Part shown: in pieces, positions 53,175-62,508 of the stretch
How positions within the stretch are numbered: the stretch's first letter is position 1
Layout of the letters: each line of letters opens with the position of its first letter
Notes under the pieces: generated by a model
The model's input: only the letters and a program-made list of their open reading frames with translations
Told to the model about the DNA's origin: nothing
The model's database searches: none
Origin: Caulobacter sp.
GTDB lineage: Bacteria; Pseudomonadota; Alphaproteobacteria; Caulobacterales; Caulobacteraceae
NCBI GenBank assembly: GCA_021741355.1
Contig: JAIOXZ010000009.1
Span: forward strand, 47,174 to 111,173
Direction: 5' to 3'
Length of the DNA: 64,000 bases
Position numbers and translations under genes: made by a program

Positions 53175-53591
53175 TCAGGGGATCAGCCGAAGCTCCCGGG
53201 CCCGCAGGATCGCCTCGGTGCGGCGCGCCGCCTCAAGCTTCTCGAGCAGGCGCGCGACATGGGTCTTCACCGTGTTCGGCGACAGTACGAGCAGTCGGGC
53301 GATCTCCTTGTTGGACCGCCCGGCAGCCAGCAGACCCAGAACTTCGTGTTCCCGCGGCGTGATTCCGAGCGACGCCAGGGCCTCGGTATTGGGCGCGAAG
53401 GGGCCGCTGCGCACCTGTGGGCGGAACAGCCGGGCGCCGACCCAGACTCCGAGGCCGAGGAAGGCGGCGGCGATCAGGCCGATCCAGATCTCGACGGCAT
53501 GGGACTGCGTCCAGATGCGATACTCCAGCCATTGCAGGAGCGCAGCCCCGGCCGCCAGCGCCAGGCCGTAGATCAGTACAGTCCGAAACAT
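53175..53591 (-). CDS. Membrane-anchored LuxR-type regulator
   Basis: A 138-residue protein with two membrane helices (VLIYGLALAAGAALLQWL, EIWIGLIAAAFLGLGVWVGA) followed by a LuxR/NarL helix-turn-helix (SLGITPREHEVLGLLAAGRS, NKEIARLLVLSPNTVKTHVA). There is no receiver or sensor domain. I start at the ATG at 53591 (MFRTVLIYG), since the extension to 53684 overlaps the divergent amn start. Anchoring would bring the DNA-binding domain to the membrane; the DUF4199 gene just downstream is a likely partner or target. Confidence 0.85.
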   Translation of the reverse strand: MFRTVLIYGLALAAGAALLQWLEYRIWTQSHAVEIWIGLIAAAFLGLGVWVGARLFRPQVRSGPFAPNTEALASLGITPREHEVLGLLAAGRSNKEIARLLVLSPNTVKTHVARLLEKLEAARRTEAILRARELRLIP

Positions 53592-53655
53592 GGTTTGAAA
53601 CCTAGGCGCGTCCTCACCGTCTCGCCAAGGTCGCATACCGTCGCTATAAGCAGCC

Positions 53656-55107
53656 ATGACACATGAGAAAGAAGCAGCCGCCATCGTCGAGCGGCTTATT
53701 GAAGAATACGAACGGTCCGTCTCCGCCCTGAGGGGCGCCTTGAAGACCTTCCTGACAACCGGCCAGCGTCCCGACCCCGCCCTGCGGGCTGATGGCGCGT
53801 TCGTGTATCCCGAATTGCGGATGCACTGGAGCGGCGAGAACGGCTATCCCAGGATCAGCCGCGCCTACGCCCGGATCGGCCTGCCAGGCGACTACGCCAC
53901 GACGGTCACCCGTCCGGCGATGTTCAAGGACTACCTGATCGAGCAGCTGGCCCTGATGATCCAGGACTTCGGCGTTCAGCTCGACGTCGGCCGTTCGATG
54001 CAGGAGATTCCGTTCCCCTACGTGCTGGACGGCGGCGACATCGCCATGGCCGACGTCAGCGCCAGCGAGATCGCCCGCTGGTTCCCGACCACCGAGCTGG
54101 CCCACATCGGCGACGAGGTGGCCGACGGTCTCTGGGACCCCATTCTCGAGGCCTCCCGGCCGCTGGCCCTGTTCGACGGTCTGCGCACCGACTTCTCGCT
54201 GGCGCGCCTGAAGCACTACACCGGCGCCCCGGCCGAGGACGTGCAGCAGTACATCCTGTTCACCAACTACCACCGCTACGTCGACGAGTTCGTCCGCTGG
54301 GGTTGCGAGCAGCTGAAGGTTCCCGGCACGCGATTCACCGCCCTGTCGGCGCCGGGCAACATCACGGTGACCAAGGATTCTCCGAACCCGGAGATGACCA
54401 TCGCCAACGGTCCCTGGCGGCGACACCAGATGCCGGCCTACCACCTGGTCGCCGAGGACGGACAAGGGGTGACCCTGGTGAACATCGGCGTCGGCCCGTC
54501 CAACGCCAAGACCATCACCGACCACCTGGCGGTCCTTCGTCCGCAAGCCTGGATCATGATCGGCCACTGCGGCGGCCTGCGCGGTAGCCAGACGATCGGC
54601 GACTATGTGCTGGCCCACGCCTATCTGCGGGACGACCATGTGCTGGACGAGGTCCTGCCGCCGGATATCCCCATCCCGAGCATCGCGGAGATGCAGCGCG
54701 CCCTCTACGACGCGGCCAAGCTGGTCAGCGGCGAAAGCGGCGAGAGCCTCAAGCGCCGTCTGCGCACCGGCACCGTGGTGACCACCGACGACCGGAACTG
54801 GGAGCTGCGCTACACCTCCTCGGCCCTGCGGTTCAACCAGAGCCGGGCCGTGGCCATCGACATGGAAAGCGCCACCATCGCCGCCCAGGGCTACCGCTTC
54901 CGGGTGCCCTACGGCACGTTGCTCTGCGTGTCGGACAAGCCGCTGCACGGCGAGATCAAGCTGCCGGGTCAGGCCAACGCCTTCTACGAACGCGCCATCA
55001 GCCAGCACCTGCAGATCGGCATCGCAACGGTGGACCTGCTGCGGGCGGAAGGACCAAATCTGCACTCGCGCAAGTTGCGTGCATTCGATGAGCCGCCGTT
55101 TAGATAG
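53656..55107 (+). CDS. amn: AMP nucleosidase
   Basis: A 483-residue enzyme that hydrolyses AMP to adenine and ribose 5-phosphate. The N-terminal half is the Amn-specific domain (DGAFVYPELRMHWSGENGYP), and the C-terminal half is a phosphorylase-fold domain with GVTLVNIGVGPSNAKTITDH, MIGHCGGLRGSQTIGDYVLA and AIDMESATIAAQGYRFRVPY. Length and motifs are as in other Proteobacteria. It is divergent from the LuxR gene. The 38 bases after it lead to a toxin-antitoxin pair. Confidence 0.95.
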   Translation: MTHEKEAAAIVERLIEEYERSVSALRGALKTFLTTGQRPDPALRADGAFVYPELRMHWSGENGYPRISRAYARIGLPGDYATTVTRPAMFKDYLIEQLALMIQDFGVQLDVGRSMQEIPFPYVLDGGDIAMADVSASEIARWFPTTELAHIGDEVADGLWDPILEASRPLALFDGLRTDFSLARLKHYTGAPAEDVQQYILFTNYHRYVDEFVRWGCEQLKVPGTRFTALSAPGNITVTKDSPNPEMTIANGPWRRHQMPAYHLVAEDGQGVTLVNIGVGPSNAKTITDHLAVLRPQAWIMIGHCGGLRGSQTIGDYVLAHAYLRDDHVLDEVLPPDIPIPSIAEMQRALYDAAKLVSGESGESLKRRLRTGTVVTTDDRNWELRYTSSALRFNQSRAVAIDMESATIAAQGYRFRVPYGTLLCVSDKPLHGEIKLPGQANAFYERAISQHLQIGIATVDLLRAEGPNLHSRKLRAFDEPPFR

Positions 55108-55145
55108 AGCTGGACGGCCCGGCTGCCGAGGCGTAGCGTGCCCCC

Positions 55146-55364
55146 ATGCCGAAGTCGAAGAAGCCGGTCGCCGACGATGAATTGGTCGCTCAGGCCCCTC
55201 CAGGGGTCGCGGAGCGCCCGGCTGTCTGGCGGGACGACGCGGACAGGGCGGAAACCCTCGCGGCGCTGGAAGAGTATCGGCGGACGGGTGTCAGCTACTC
55301 CGTCGAAGAGGCGATGGCCGAGCTTGATCGGCTGATCGCAGAGCGGCGGGCGCCCAAGGATTGA
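55146..55364 (+). CDS. Putative antitoxin of a RelE/ParE pair
   Basis: A 72-residue acidic, helical protein. The C-terminal part (DRAETLAALEEYRRTGVSYS, then VEEAMAELDRLIAERR) resembles antitoxins that accompany ParE/RelE toxins, but I cannot assign a named family. There is no clear N-terminal DNA-binding fold. Its stop overlaps the TTG start of the toxin by three bases, the usual arrangement. Confidence 0.75.
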   Translation: MPKSKKPVADDELVAQAPPGVAERPAVWRDDADRAETLAALEEYRRTGVSYSVEEAMAELDRLIAERRAPKD

Positions 55365-55645
55365 TCCACGACGTTCAGCTGGCGCCGCGAGCGTGGAGAG
55401 ACCTCGCCCGCCTGGTGGATTTCCTCGCCCCCAAGAGCCCCAAGGCGGAAGCCAGGGCGCGGGCGGTTCTATGGACGGCCATCCGGTCCCTCGATCAGTT
55501 CCCGGATCGGGGAACGCCCACCTCTGTCGATCACGTCCGCGCGCTGTTCATCCCGTTCAATCGCGGCGGATACATCGTCACGTATCTCTTGGAAGGCGAC
55601 GACGTCATCGTTCTGCGCATCTTCCACAGCCTCGAAGAGCGGTGA
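55361..55645 (+). CDS. RelE/ParE-family toxin
   Basis: A 94-residue protein of the RelE/ParE superfamily. The fold pattern is clear: VQLAPRAWRDLARLVDFLAP, KAEARARAVLWTAIRSLDQF, PDRGTPTSVDHVRALFIPF, then YIVTYLLEGDDVIVLRIFHS. ParE-type members poison gyrase and RelE-type members cut mRNA; the sequence does not decide which. The start is TTG (TTGATC), overlapping the antitoxin stop (TGA). The pair lies between amn and argB. Confidence 0.82.
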   Translation: MIHDVQLAPRAWRDLARLVDFLAPKSPKAEARARAVLWTAIRSLDQFPDRGTPTSVDHVRALFIPFNRGGYIVTYLLEGDDVIVLRIFHSLEER

Positions 55646-55699
55646 CACCGCGTCGCCCATCCGCTATCGACCCGCACGACGATACGGGAGCTCAGCGCC

Positions 55700-56614
55700 T
55701 TGACCGACAAGACCGAGGAAGCCGGCTGGGCGACCGCGAAAACCCTCGCCGAAGCCCTGCCCTACATCCAGATCTACGACCGCGAGACGGTGGTGATCAA
55801 ATACGGCGGCCACGCCATGGGCGAGGACTCGGTGGCGAAACTGTTCGCCGCCGACGCCGTGCTGCTCAAGCTGATGGGCGTCCATCCGGTCGTCGTGCAT
55901 GGCGGGGGGCCGCAGATCTCGCGCATGCTCGACCGGGCCGGGGTCAAGTCGACCTTCATCGACGGCCTGCGGGTGACCGACGAGGCGACAATGGAAGTCG
56001 CCGAGATGGTTCTCTCCGGTGCGATCAACAAGGAAATCGCCAACTGGATCACCCTGGCCGGCCGCGAGGCGGACGTGCGGGGCGTCGGTCTGTCCGGCAA
56101 GGATGCGCGGCTGATCACGGTCACCCGCGCCCGCCGCACCAAGAAGGATCCCGACAGCAACATCGAGCAGGTCGTCGACCTGGGTTTCGTCGGCGAGCCG
56201 CAGAAGATCGACCCGACCCTGATCCAGGTGCTGATCGATTCCGAGCATGACTACATCCCCGTGGTGGCGCCCATCGGCGTGTCGGAGTCTGGCCAGACCT
56301 TCAACGTCAACGCCGATACCGTGGCCGGCGCGCTCGCCGGCGCGCTGAAGGCCAAGCGCATGCTGCTGTTGACCGACGTCCCGGGGGTCAAGGACGCCAA
56401 TGGCGAGCTGATCCGCCAGATGACTGTGGCCGAGGCCTTCGAGCTGATCCGTACGGGCGTCGCCACCGGCGGCATGATCCCCAAGCTGGAAACCGCCATC
56501 GCCGCCGTCGATGCCGGCGTCGAGGCAGTGGTCATTCTCGACGGCCGCCGGCCGCACGCCATGCTGGTCGAGCTGTTCACCGAGCATGGCGCGGGAACGC
56601 TGGTGAAGGCGTGA
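55700..56614 (+). CDS. argB: Acetylglutamate kinase
   Basis: A 304-residue amino-acid kinase, the second step of arginine synthesis. [14 protein letters not shown] carries the catalytic Lys, [13 protein letters not shown] binds the substrate, and [14 protein letters not shown] with [20 protein letters not shown] complete the kinase site. The start is TTG at 55700 with GGGAG upstream; no ATG is as well placed. Its stop overlaps the GTG start of the HAD gene by four bases. N-terminal extra residues (before YIQIYDRE) fit the arginine-inhibited, hexameric type. Confidence 0.95.
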   Translation: MTDKTEEAGWATAKTLAEALPYIQIYDRETVVIKYGGHAMGEDSVAKLFAADAVLLKLMGVHPVVVHGGGPQISRMLDRAGVKSTFIDGLRVTDEATMEVAEMVLSGAINKEIANWITLAGREADVRGVGLSGKDARLITVTRARRTKKDPDSNIEQVVDLGFVGEPQKIDPTLIQVLIDSEHDYIPVVAPIGVSESGQTFNVNADTVAGALAGALKAKRMLLLTDVPGVKDANGELIRQMTVAEAFELIRTGVATGGMIPKLETAIAAVDAGVEAVVILDGRRPHAMLVELFTEHGAGTLVKA

Positions 56615-57276
56615 CCGACCTTACGCACATCGACACCTGGCTGTTTGATCTCGACAACACCCTCTACCCGATCGAGAGCGAGGTGATGACGCTGGTGTCC
56701 GGGCGGATGACCGACTTCATGGAGCGGGTCACCGGCCTGCCGCGCGATGAGGCCAGGGCGATCCAGAAACGCTACTACCACGAGCATGGCACCACGCTCG
56801 CAGGCCTGATGGCCAACAACCACGGCATCGATCCGGAAGATTTCCTGACCGCGGTCCATGACGTCTCGCTCGACGCCCTGACGCCCGATCCGGCCCTCAC
56901 CGCAGGGCTGGAGCGGCTGCCCGGCCGGCGGCTGGTGTTCACCAACGGCTCGGCCAGCCATGCGGAACGCGTGCTCGACCGGCTGGGCATCGCCCACGTC
57001 TTCGAGGACATTTTCCACATTGCCGCCGCGGGCTACATTCCCAAGCCGTCGCCCGTGACCTTCGGCATGATGATCGCCCGCCACGGCGTGACCGCCGCCG
57101 GCTCCGCCTTCTTCGAGGACAGCGAGCACAATCTCGCGCCGGCCGCAGCCCTGGGCATGACCACGGTCCTGGTCGGCGCCCACGCCGCCGACTCGACCGC
57201 CTCTTTTGTTCACCACCGCGCAAGACACCTGGCCGAGTTCCTCAACGCTGTCCGGGTGAAGGAAACCGCCGCATGA
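56611..57276 (+). CDS. HAD-family hydrolase (pyrimidine 5'-nucleotidase-like)
   Basis: A 221-residue HAD phosphatase. Motif I is [12 protein letters not shown], motif II is [10 protein letters not shown], the Lys is in [13 protein letters not shown] and motif IV is [13 protein letters not shown]. This is the SDT1/YjjG-like branch, active on pyrimidine nucleotides. It starts with GTG inside the argB stop and overlaps dapD by four bases, so it is coupled to the amino-acid genes without an obvious metabolic reason. Confidence 0.88.
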   Translation: MTDLTHIDTWLFDLDNTLYPIESEVMTLVSGRMTDFMERVTGLPRDEARAIQKRYYHEHGTTLAGLMANNHGIDPEDFLTAVHDVSLDALTPDPALTAGLERLPGRRLVFTNGSASHAERVLDRLGIAHVFEDIFHIAAAGYIPKPSPVTFGMMIARHGVTAAGSAFFEDSEHNLAPAAALGMTTVLVGAHAADSTASFVHHRARHLAEFLNAVRVKETAA

Positions 57277-58121
57277 CCGCCGTGACGCTCGCCGACCTGG
57301 AAACCGAGATCGAGGCCGCCTGGGAGGCCCGCGACAGCGTCTCGCCCGCCACGACCGGACCGGTTCGCACGGCCATCGAGGAAACCCTGTCGCTGCTCGA
57401 CAGCGGCAAGGTCCGGGTCGCCGAAAAGATCGATGGCGAGTGGATCGTGCGCCAGTGGGCCAAGAAGGCCGTGCTGCTGTCCTTCCGCCTGAACCCCAAC
57501 GTCGTCATGCGCGCGGGCGCCATGGGCGGCGCCGTGGGTCCCTGGTGGGACAAGGTGGCCAACAAGTTCGACGGCTGGGAAGCGCCGCAGTTCGAGGAAG
57601 CCGGCTTCCGCGCCGTGCCCGGCGCCATCGTCCGCCGGGGGGCCTATGTGGCGAAGAACGTGATCCTGATGCCCTCGTTCGTGAACATCGGCGGTTATGT
57701 CGACGAGGGAACGATGGTCGACACCTGGGTGACAGTCGGCTCCTGCGCGCAGATCGGCAAGCGGGTGCACCTGAGCGGCGGCGTCGGCATCGGCGGGGTG
57801 CTGGAGCCGTTGCAGGCCAATCCGACCATCATCGAGGACGACTGCTTCATCGGCGCCCGGTCCGAAGTCGTCGAAGGCGTCATCGTCGGCCAGGGCAGCG
57901 TGCTCAGCATGGGCGTGTTCCTGACCGCCACCACCAAGATCGTCGACCGCAAGACCGGCGAGGTCCACAGGGGCTACGTCCCGCCCTACAGCGTGGTCGT
58001 GCCCGGCAGCCTGCCCGACCCGCATGGCGTCGGGCCGAGCCTCTCCTGCGCGGTGATCGTCAAGACGGTCGACGCCCAGACGCGCTCCAAGACCTCGATC
58101 AACGACCTGCTGCGGGACTAG
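57273..58121 (+). CDS. dapD: Tetrahydrodipicolinate N-succinyltransferase
   Basis: A 282-residue trimeric enzyme of the succinylase lysine/diaminopimelate pathway. The N-terminal helices precede the left-handed hexapeptide beta-helix ([55 protein letters not shown]). Family-typical KVADKFDGWE-like and [20 protein letters not shown] segments are present. Its ATG overlaps the HAD stop. It works with dapE, 1.5 kb downstream, with the SDR/Crp pair between them. Confidence 0.97.
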   Translation: MTAVTLADLETEIEAAWEARDSVSPATTGPVRTAIEETLSLLDSGKVRVAEKIDGEWIVRQWAKKAVLLSFRLNPNVVMRAGAMGGAVGPWWDKVANKFDGWEAPQFEEAGFRAVPGAIVRRGAYVAKNVILMPSFVNIGGYVDEGTMVDTWVTVGSCAQIGKRVHLSGGVGIGGVLEPLQANPTIIEDDCFIGARSEVVEGVIVGQGSVLSMGVFLTATTKIVDRKTGEVHRGYVPPYSVVVPGSLPDPHGVGPSLSCAVIVKTVDAQTRSKTSINDLLRD

Positions 58122-58133
58122 CCGGTCGGCCGA

Positions 58134-58856
58134 CTACCCACGGCGCATGATCCGCCTGGCGAGACCAGGTGCAATACGATCTATGCCGTGCAGGAGCGCG
58201 GCCTGACCAATATAGACTTCGTCGGAGCTGCCGCGGATCGCGCGGACAATCTGTCGCGCGACCCTCTCAGGGCTGATCTTGCCGGACCCGCGCCCGCTGG
58301 TCATGGGCGTATCCACCAGCGGCAGGACGACATCGACGATCCGGACCGACCGGTCCGCGAGCATCATCTGGTTGCGCGCGCCGACGGACAGGTTTCTCAG
58401 GCCCGCCTTGGTGGCGCAATAGACCGCCGCCGACGATTTGGGGGCTATGGCCAGGCCGCTGGTCAGGTTGGCGATGAAGCCGCCTTGCGGCAGGTGCGGG
58501 ATCAGGCGCGCACTCAGGATGGCCGGCGCGGTCAGGTTGGTCCGGATCTCCCGGTCGATCGCCGGTGAGGTCTGGTCGGCGAGCGACAGGTCGTCCTGCC
58601 CGGCGGCGTTGTTGATCAGGCCCAGTAGCCCCGGCGCGCTCGCCGCTTCGCGGGCGAACAGATCAACCGCCGACGGGTCGCCGAGATCGACGACCCGACC
58701 CTCTACGCCCGGGTGCAAACGCGCGAGGGTATCGAGCTGCCCGCCGTGCCTCGAGCAGGTGAGAACGCGGGTTCCGGTCCGGGTCAGCAGTTTCACCAGA
58801 GCGAGGCCGATGCCCGACGTCCCGCCGGTCACCACGACCAGTCCATCCAGCTTCAT
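58134..58856 (-). CDS. Short-chain dehydrogenase/reductase
   Basis: A 240-residue SDR. The NAD(P) loop is VVVTGGTSGIGLALV, with INNAAGQ, catalytic Ser in LTSGLAI and the pair Tyr/Lys in VYCATKAGLRNLS. The C-terminus is short and resembles DltE-like/oxidoreductase SDRs. I start at the ATG at 58856; a longer reading to 59303 would cover the divergent Crp gene. Substrate unknown. It is divergent from a Crp/Fnr-type regulator. Confidence 0.88.
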   Translation of the reverse strand: MKLDGLVVVTGGTSGIGLALVKLLTRTGTRVLTCSRHGGQLDTLARLHPGVEGRVVDLGDPSAVDLFAREAASAPGLLGLINNAAGQDDLSLADQTSPAIDREIRTNLTAPAILSARLIPHLPQGGFIANLTSGLAIAPKSSAAVYCATKAGLRNLSVGARNQMMLADRSVRIVDVVLPLVDTPMTSGRGSGKISPERVARQIVRAIRGSSDEVYIGQAALLHGIDRIAPGLARRIMRRG

Positions 58857-58943
58857 GTGAGGTCCACCACTTTCCGCGATCGGCATTGTTCGACAGAGTG
58901 GGTAGCGCTGGCCCTGGCCGGCTGCATTATCCGGAGATAAGGG

Positions 58944-59522
58944 GTGGCGAACGATCCAGGACCCTTGCGCATCTTTCTCGAGCGGCTGGCGGAGGAGAGC
59001 CTGCCGGATTGGACAGAACTCGCGCCGCTCGTCACCGCCCGGACCTGTCAGCGGGGTGAACTGATTTTCGATCAGGGTGCGCCCGACCTGAGTCTTCGCT
59101 TCCTGACGCGAGGGGTCGTGCGTCTGGCCTACCAACACGAAGATGGTCGTCGCCACACCAAGTCGATCATCGTCGAGGGCGATCTGGTCGCGAGCGCAAG
59201 CGCCCTGGCCGGCGGAGAGACAACGTTTTCGGCCGTGGCGCTCACCAGCGTCGGGCTGCTCAGCATACCTTACCCGGCGGTCGAGCGTCTGATGGCGCGC
59301 CATATCGCCTGGGAGCGCGTCGCGCGGAAGCTGTTCGCCGAACTGGCGCGGCTCAAGGAGCAGCGGGAGTTCGAATTCCTGACCCTGAAGCCGGAAGAAC
59401 GCTGGCGCGGACTACTGACACACCGCCCTGACCTGATCGGGCGGGTGAGCCAGGCCGAACTCGCCGCCCTGATCGGCATAACGCCGGTGGCTCTCAGTCG
59501 GATCAAGGCGCGATCGCGCTGA
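58944..59522 (+). CDS. Crp/Fnr-family transcription regulator
   Basis: A 192-residue regulator. The N-terminal cyclic-nucleotide-binding-type fold (RGELIFDQGAPDLSLRFLTR, then SIIVEGDLVASASALAGG) is linked to a helix-turn-helix (GRVSQAELAALIGITPVALS). It lacks the Cys cluster of Fnr and, from the sequence, the full cAMP-site phosphate cassette, so its ligand is unknown. The start is GTG with AAGG upstream. It is divergent from the SDR gene, which may be its target. Confidence 0.85.
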   Translation: MANDPGPLRIFLERLAEESLPDWTELAPLVTARTCQRGELIFDQGAPDLSLRFLTRGVVRLAYQHEDGRRHTKSIIVEGDLVASASALAGGETTFSAVALTSVGLLSIPYPAVERLMARHIAWERVARKLFAELARLKEQREFEFLTLKPEERWRGLLTHRPDLIGRVSQAELAALIGITPVALSRIKARSR

Positions 59523-59577
59523 AGCCGTCTGTCGTCGTTCTTGCGCGGTCGGGGTCGGCGCCCCTAAACGGACGACA

Positions 59578-60738
59578 ATGACCCAGATCGACGTTCTTGA
59601 ACTCGCCCGCGACCTGATCCGCCGTCCGTCGGTCACGCCGGCCGACCTCGGCGCGATGGATATCGTCCAGCAGGCGCTGGAGGGCCTGGGCTTCGCCTGC
59701 CGCCGGATGCGGTTCGGCGAGATCGAGAACCTCTACGCCCGGCGCGGGACCAATCGTCCGAACCTCTGCTTCGCCGGGCACACCGACGTGGTGCCGGTCG
59801 GCGACGCGGGCGCCTGGACCAGCCCACCGTTCGAGGCTGCCCTCGCCGATGGCGTCCTGATCGGCCGTGGCGCCGTCGACATGAAGGGCGGCATCGCCGC
59901 CTTCATCGCCGCCGTGTCCGGCTATCTCGCCAAGGGTGAGCCAAACGGGTCCCTGAGCTTCCTGATCACCGGCGACGAGGAAGGCATGGCCTTCGACGGC
60001 ACCAAAAGGGTCGTCCAGGTGCTGGCCTCCGAGGGCGAGGTCATCGACCACTGCATTGTGGGCGAGCCGTCCAGCTCGGCGCGGCTGGGGGACATGATCA
60101 AGATCGGCCGGCGCGGCAGCATCAACAGCTGGATCACGGTCGAGGGCGTGCAGGGCCACGTGGCCTATCCCCACCGGTCGGCCAACCCGATCCCGGTGAT
60201 GGTCGATCTGCTCGCCCGGCTCCAGGCGCGGGTGCTCGATGATGGTTACGAAGGCTTCCAGCCCTCGAACCTCGAGATCACCACAATCGATGTCGGAAAC
60301 ACCGCCAGCAATGTCATCCCCCGCGAGGTGAAGGCCCGCTGCAACATTCGCTTCAACCCGGCCCACAAGGGTGCGGAGCTGGAGGCATGGATCGCCGGGA
60401 CCGCCGCTGCCGCTGGTGAGGGGTTCTCCGGCAAGGTGTCGGTGACTTCGGTGGTCAGCGGCGAGGCTTTCCTCACCCGGCCAGGTCCGTTCACGGACCT
60501 TGTCGCCGCTGCGATCAAGGAAACCACCGGCGAGGACACGGACCTTTCTACCACCGGCGGCACGTCGGACGCGCGGTTCATCCGCGACCTGTGCCCGGTG
60601 CTGGAATTCGGTCTGGTCGGCGCGACCATGCATGCCGTCGACGAGCGCGTGCCGGTCAGCCAGCTCCATGAGCTGCAGAGCGCCTACCAGCGGATTATCG
60701 AGCGCTATTTCGAGCGCTTCGGCGACGCCTCGACGTAG
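59578..60738 (+). CDS. dapE: Succinyl-diaminopimelate desuccinylase
   Basis: A 386-residue zinc M20 peptidase-fold enzyme that releases LL-diaminopimelate. Metal and catalytic motifs are FAGHTDVVPVGD, GRGAVDMKGGIAAF, ITGDEEGMAFDG and the late TTGGTSDARFIRD. The dimerisation domain contains HVAYPHRSANPIPVMVDLL. It is complete. The last 34 bases overlap the end of a convergent TetR gene. Confidence 0.97.
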   Translation: MTQIDVLELARDLIRRPSVTPADLGAMDIVQQALEGLGFACRRMRFGEIENLYARRGTNRPNLCFAGHTDVVPVGDAGAWTSPPFEAALADGVLIGRGAVDMKGGIAAFIAAVSGYLAKGEPNGSLSFLITGDEEGMAFDGTKRVVQVLASEGEVIDHCIVGEPSSSARLGDMIKIGRRGSINSWITVEGVQGHVAYPHRSANPIPVMVDLLARLQARVLDDGYEGFQPSNLEITTIDVGNTASNVIPREVKARCNIRFNPAHKGAELEAWIAGTAAAAGEGFSGKVSVTSVVSGEAFLTRPGPFTDLVAAAIKETTGEDTDLSTTGGTSDARFIRDLCPVLEFGLVGATMHAVDERVPVSQLHELQSAYQRIIERYFERFGDAST

Positions 60739-61286
60739 CCCCGCACGAGGCGCACCAGCGCCTCCTCAAGGTCTGGCGCGCCCAGCAGGGGCGAGTCTTC
60801 CAGCACCGCCGCCCGCACCACGCCCATGATCGCGCGCGACAGGACGAAGGCGTGGACGGGACGCTCGCCCTCGCGGACGAAAGGCGCCACGCCGGCGTCG
60901 ACCTCGTCGGCCATGCCCGGCACGGCGGGGTCGCGCAGGATCGCCTCCAGCACCGCCCGTCGCGCGGCGTGACGGCCGTCGAAGGCGGTCAGCTGGGCGC
61001 GGATCGCCGCCCGCGCCGGATCGACGCCCGCCTCTATCGCGATGCGCGTCGCCTCAGCCATGACCGCCCGCTCCCGCGCACCCAGCGCGTGGAGGATTGC
61101 CGCCTTGTCCGGGAAGTACTGGTAGAGCGTGCCGACGCTGACCCCGGCCCGCTCGGCGACGTGGTTGGTGGTGAAGGTCTCGCCCGCCTCGAGAATGCGA
61201 GTTGCCGCCTCCAGAATGGCGTCCACGGTGGCCTTCGACCGGCCCTGACGCGGGCTGCGGCGGGCGTTGGTGGTGGCGTCTGACAT
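60705..61286 (-). CDS. TetR-family transcription regulator
   Basis: A 193-residue repressor. The N-terminal helix-turn-helix is TTNHVAERAGVSVGTLYQYF preceded by RSKATVDAILEAATRILE; the C-terminal helical ligand domain is variable. The ATG at 61286 (MSDATTNARR) is preferred over one at 61310. It is divergent from a thioesterase gene, 62 bases apart, and may control it. It overlaps the dapE 3' end by 34 bases. Confidence 0.9.
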   Translation of the reverse strand: MSDATTNARRSPRQGRSKATVDAILEAATRILEAGETFTTNHVAERAGVSVGTLYQYFPDKAAILHALGARERAVMAEATRIAIEAGVDPARAAIRAQLTAFDGRHAARRAVLEAILRDPAVPGMADEVDAGVAPFVREGERPVHAFVLSRAIMGVVRAAVLEDSPLLGAPDLEEALVRLVRGYVEASPKRSK

Positions 61287-61348
61287 GCGAGTCCCCCGAT
61301 ACCCGAGCAAGCCTCACATTTCTGGCCGTGAAATCGAAGAGGCATTGA

Positions 61349-61777
61349 ATGACCTGGGCCACCGACCGGCTGGACGCACTGATCGCAGGCGCCGCGGAGC
61401 CGCCGCCTGTTGTCGTCGTCCTTCGCCTGGGCCTGCTCGAAGCCTGGGGCGAGGGCTGGGCGCGCAAGCGCTGGGAGCCGCAGCCCGAGCTGATGAACGG
61501 CGACGGCTCGATGTTCGGCGGCTATCTGGCGGCGCTGGCCGACCAGATGATGGCCTTCGCGGCCATGACCGTCATCGAAGCCCCGTCGGCATTCCGGACC
61601 ACAGACCTGCAGGTGCGCTTCTTCAAGCTCGGCCGCGCTCACCCTTTGCTGATCGAGGGGCGCGTCGTGGCCCGGTCACGCCAGCTGATATCGGTCGAGG
61701 TGGAGTTTCGTCGCGAGGACGGGGAGCTGCTGGCCAAGGCGACCGGCCAGCAGTTCGTCACGCCCTACCCTTCGTAG
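61349..61777 (+). CDS. HotDog-fold thioesterase (PaaI-like)
   Basis: A 142-residue HotDog protein. The central helix region [20 protein letters not shown] and the strands [16 protein letters not shown] and [20 protein letters not shown] fit PaaI/YigI-type acyl-CoA thioesterases. Its substrate is unknown. It ends 13 bases inside the convergent truA gene and may be under control of the divergent TetR regulator. Confidence 0.85.
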   Translation: MTWATDRLDALIAGAAEPPPVVVVLRLGLLEAWGEGWARKRWEPQPELMNGDGSMFGGYLAALADQMMAFAAMTVIEAPSAFRTTDLQVRFFKLGRAHPLLIEGRVVARSRQLISVEVEFRREDGELLAKATGQQFVTPYPS

Positions 61778-62508
61778 CCGACGCCGGTCAGATACAGCCC
61801 GTCCGCCGGCGCGACCTGGCCACAGGCCGTCCGGTCGCGGGCCTCGAGCGCCGCCTTCAGGTCGGTGCCGGTCCAGCGCCCGAGGCCGACCTCCACGATC
61901 GAGCCGACCATCGAGCGCACCTGCCGGTGAAGAAAGGATCGCGAGGCAAAGACCAGATGCACCTCCTCGTCCTCGCGGCGCACGGAAGCGACATCCAGCG
62001 TCTTCATCGGCGACTTCGCCTGACACTGCATGTCGCGGAACGTCGTGAAATCGTGGTGGCCGGTCAGCGCCTGGGCGGCCTCATGCATCCTCGCCGCGTC
62101 CAGCGGCTTGCGCACATGCCAGACCCGTCCCTTGTCCAGGGCGGCCGGCGCAGGGCGGTTGAGCACGCGATAGAGGTAGCGACGCTCGGTCGCCGAGAAG
62201 CGGGCGTGCCAGTCGTCAGAGACGTCCTGGACCTCAAGAACGGCGATCGGCTCGGGCCGCAGATGGGCGTTGAGGGCGTCGCGCACCACGTCGGCCGGCC
62301 AGGCCTTGCCAAGGTCGACGTGGATGACCTGGCCGGTCGCGTGAACGCCGGTGTCGGTCCGGCCGGCGGCATGAATCCGAAGGGTCTCGCCGGTGAAGGC
62401 CAGCACCGCGGCCTCGATCGCGCCCTGGACGCTGGGCAGCCCGTCCTGGGCCTGAAAGCCGCGATAGGGCCGGCCGTCATACTCGATGGTCAGGCGATAG
62501 CGGGGCAT
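61765..62508 (-). CDS. truA: tRNA pseudouridine(38-40) synthase TruA
   Basis: A 247-residue enzyme that modifies uridines 38-40 in the tRNA anticodon arm. The catalytic Asp is in [19 protein letters not shown], with [18 protein letters not shown] at the start and [20 protein letters not shown] near the end. The start overlaps the fmt stop by one base (TGATG), so the two are coupled. Confidence 0.97.
   Translation of the reverse strand: MPRYRLTIEYDGRPYRGFQAQDGLPSVQGAIEAAVLAFTGETLRIHAAGRTDTGVHATGQVIHVDLGKAWPADVVRDALNAHLRPEPIAVLEVQDVSDDWHARFSATERRYLYRVLNRPAPAALDKGRVWHVRKPLDAARMHEAAQALTGHHDFTTFRDMQCQAKSPMKTLDVASVRREDEEVHLVFASRSFLHRQVRSMVGSIVEVGLGRWTGTDLKAALEARDRTACGQVAPADGLYLTGVGYEG

Noticed and set aside
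58857..58943. Fnr/Crp site between the SDR and Crp genes
   Set aside because: No TTGAT-N4-ATCAA or TGTGA-N6-TCACA palindrome is present.
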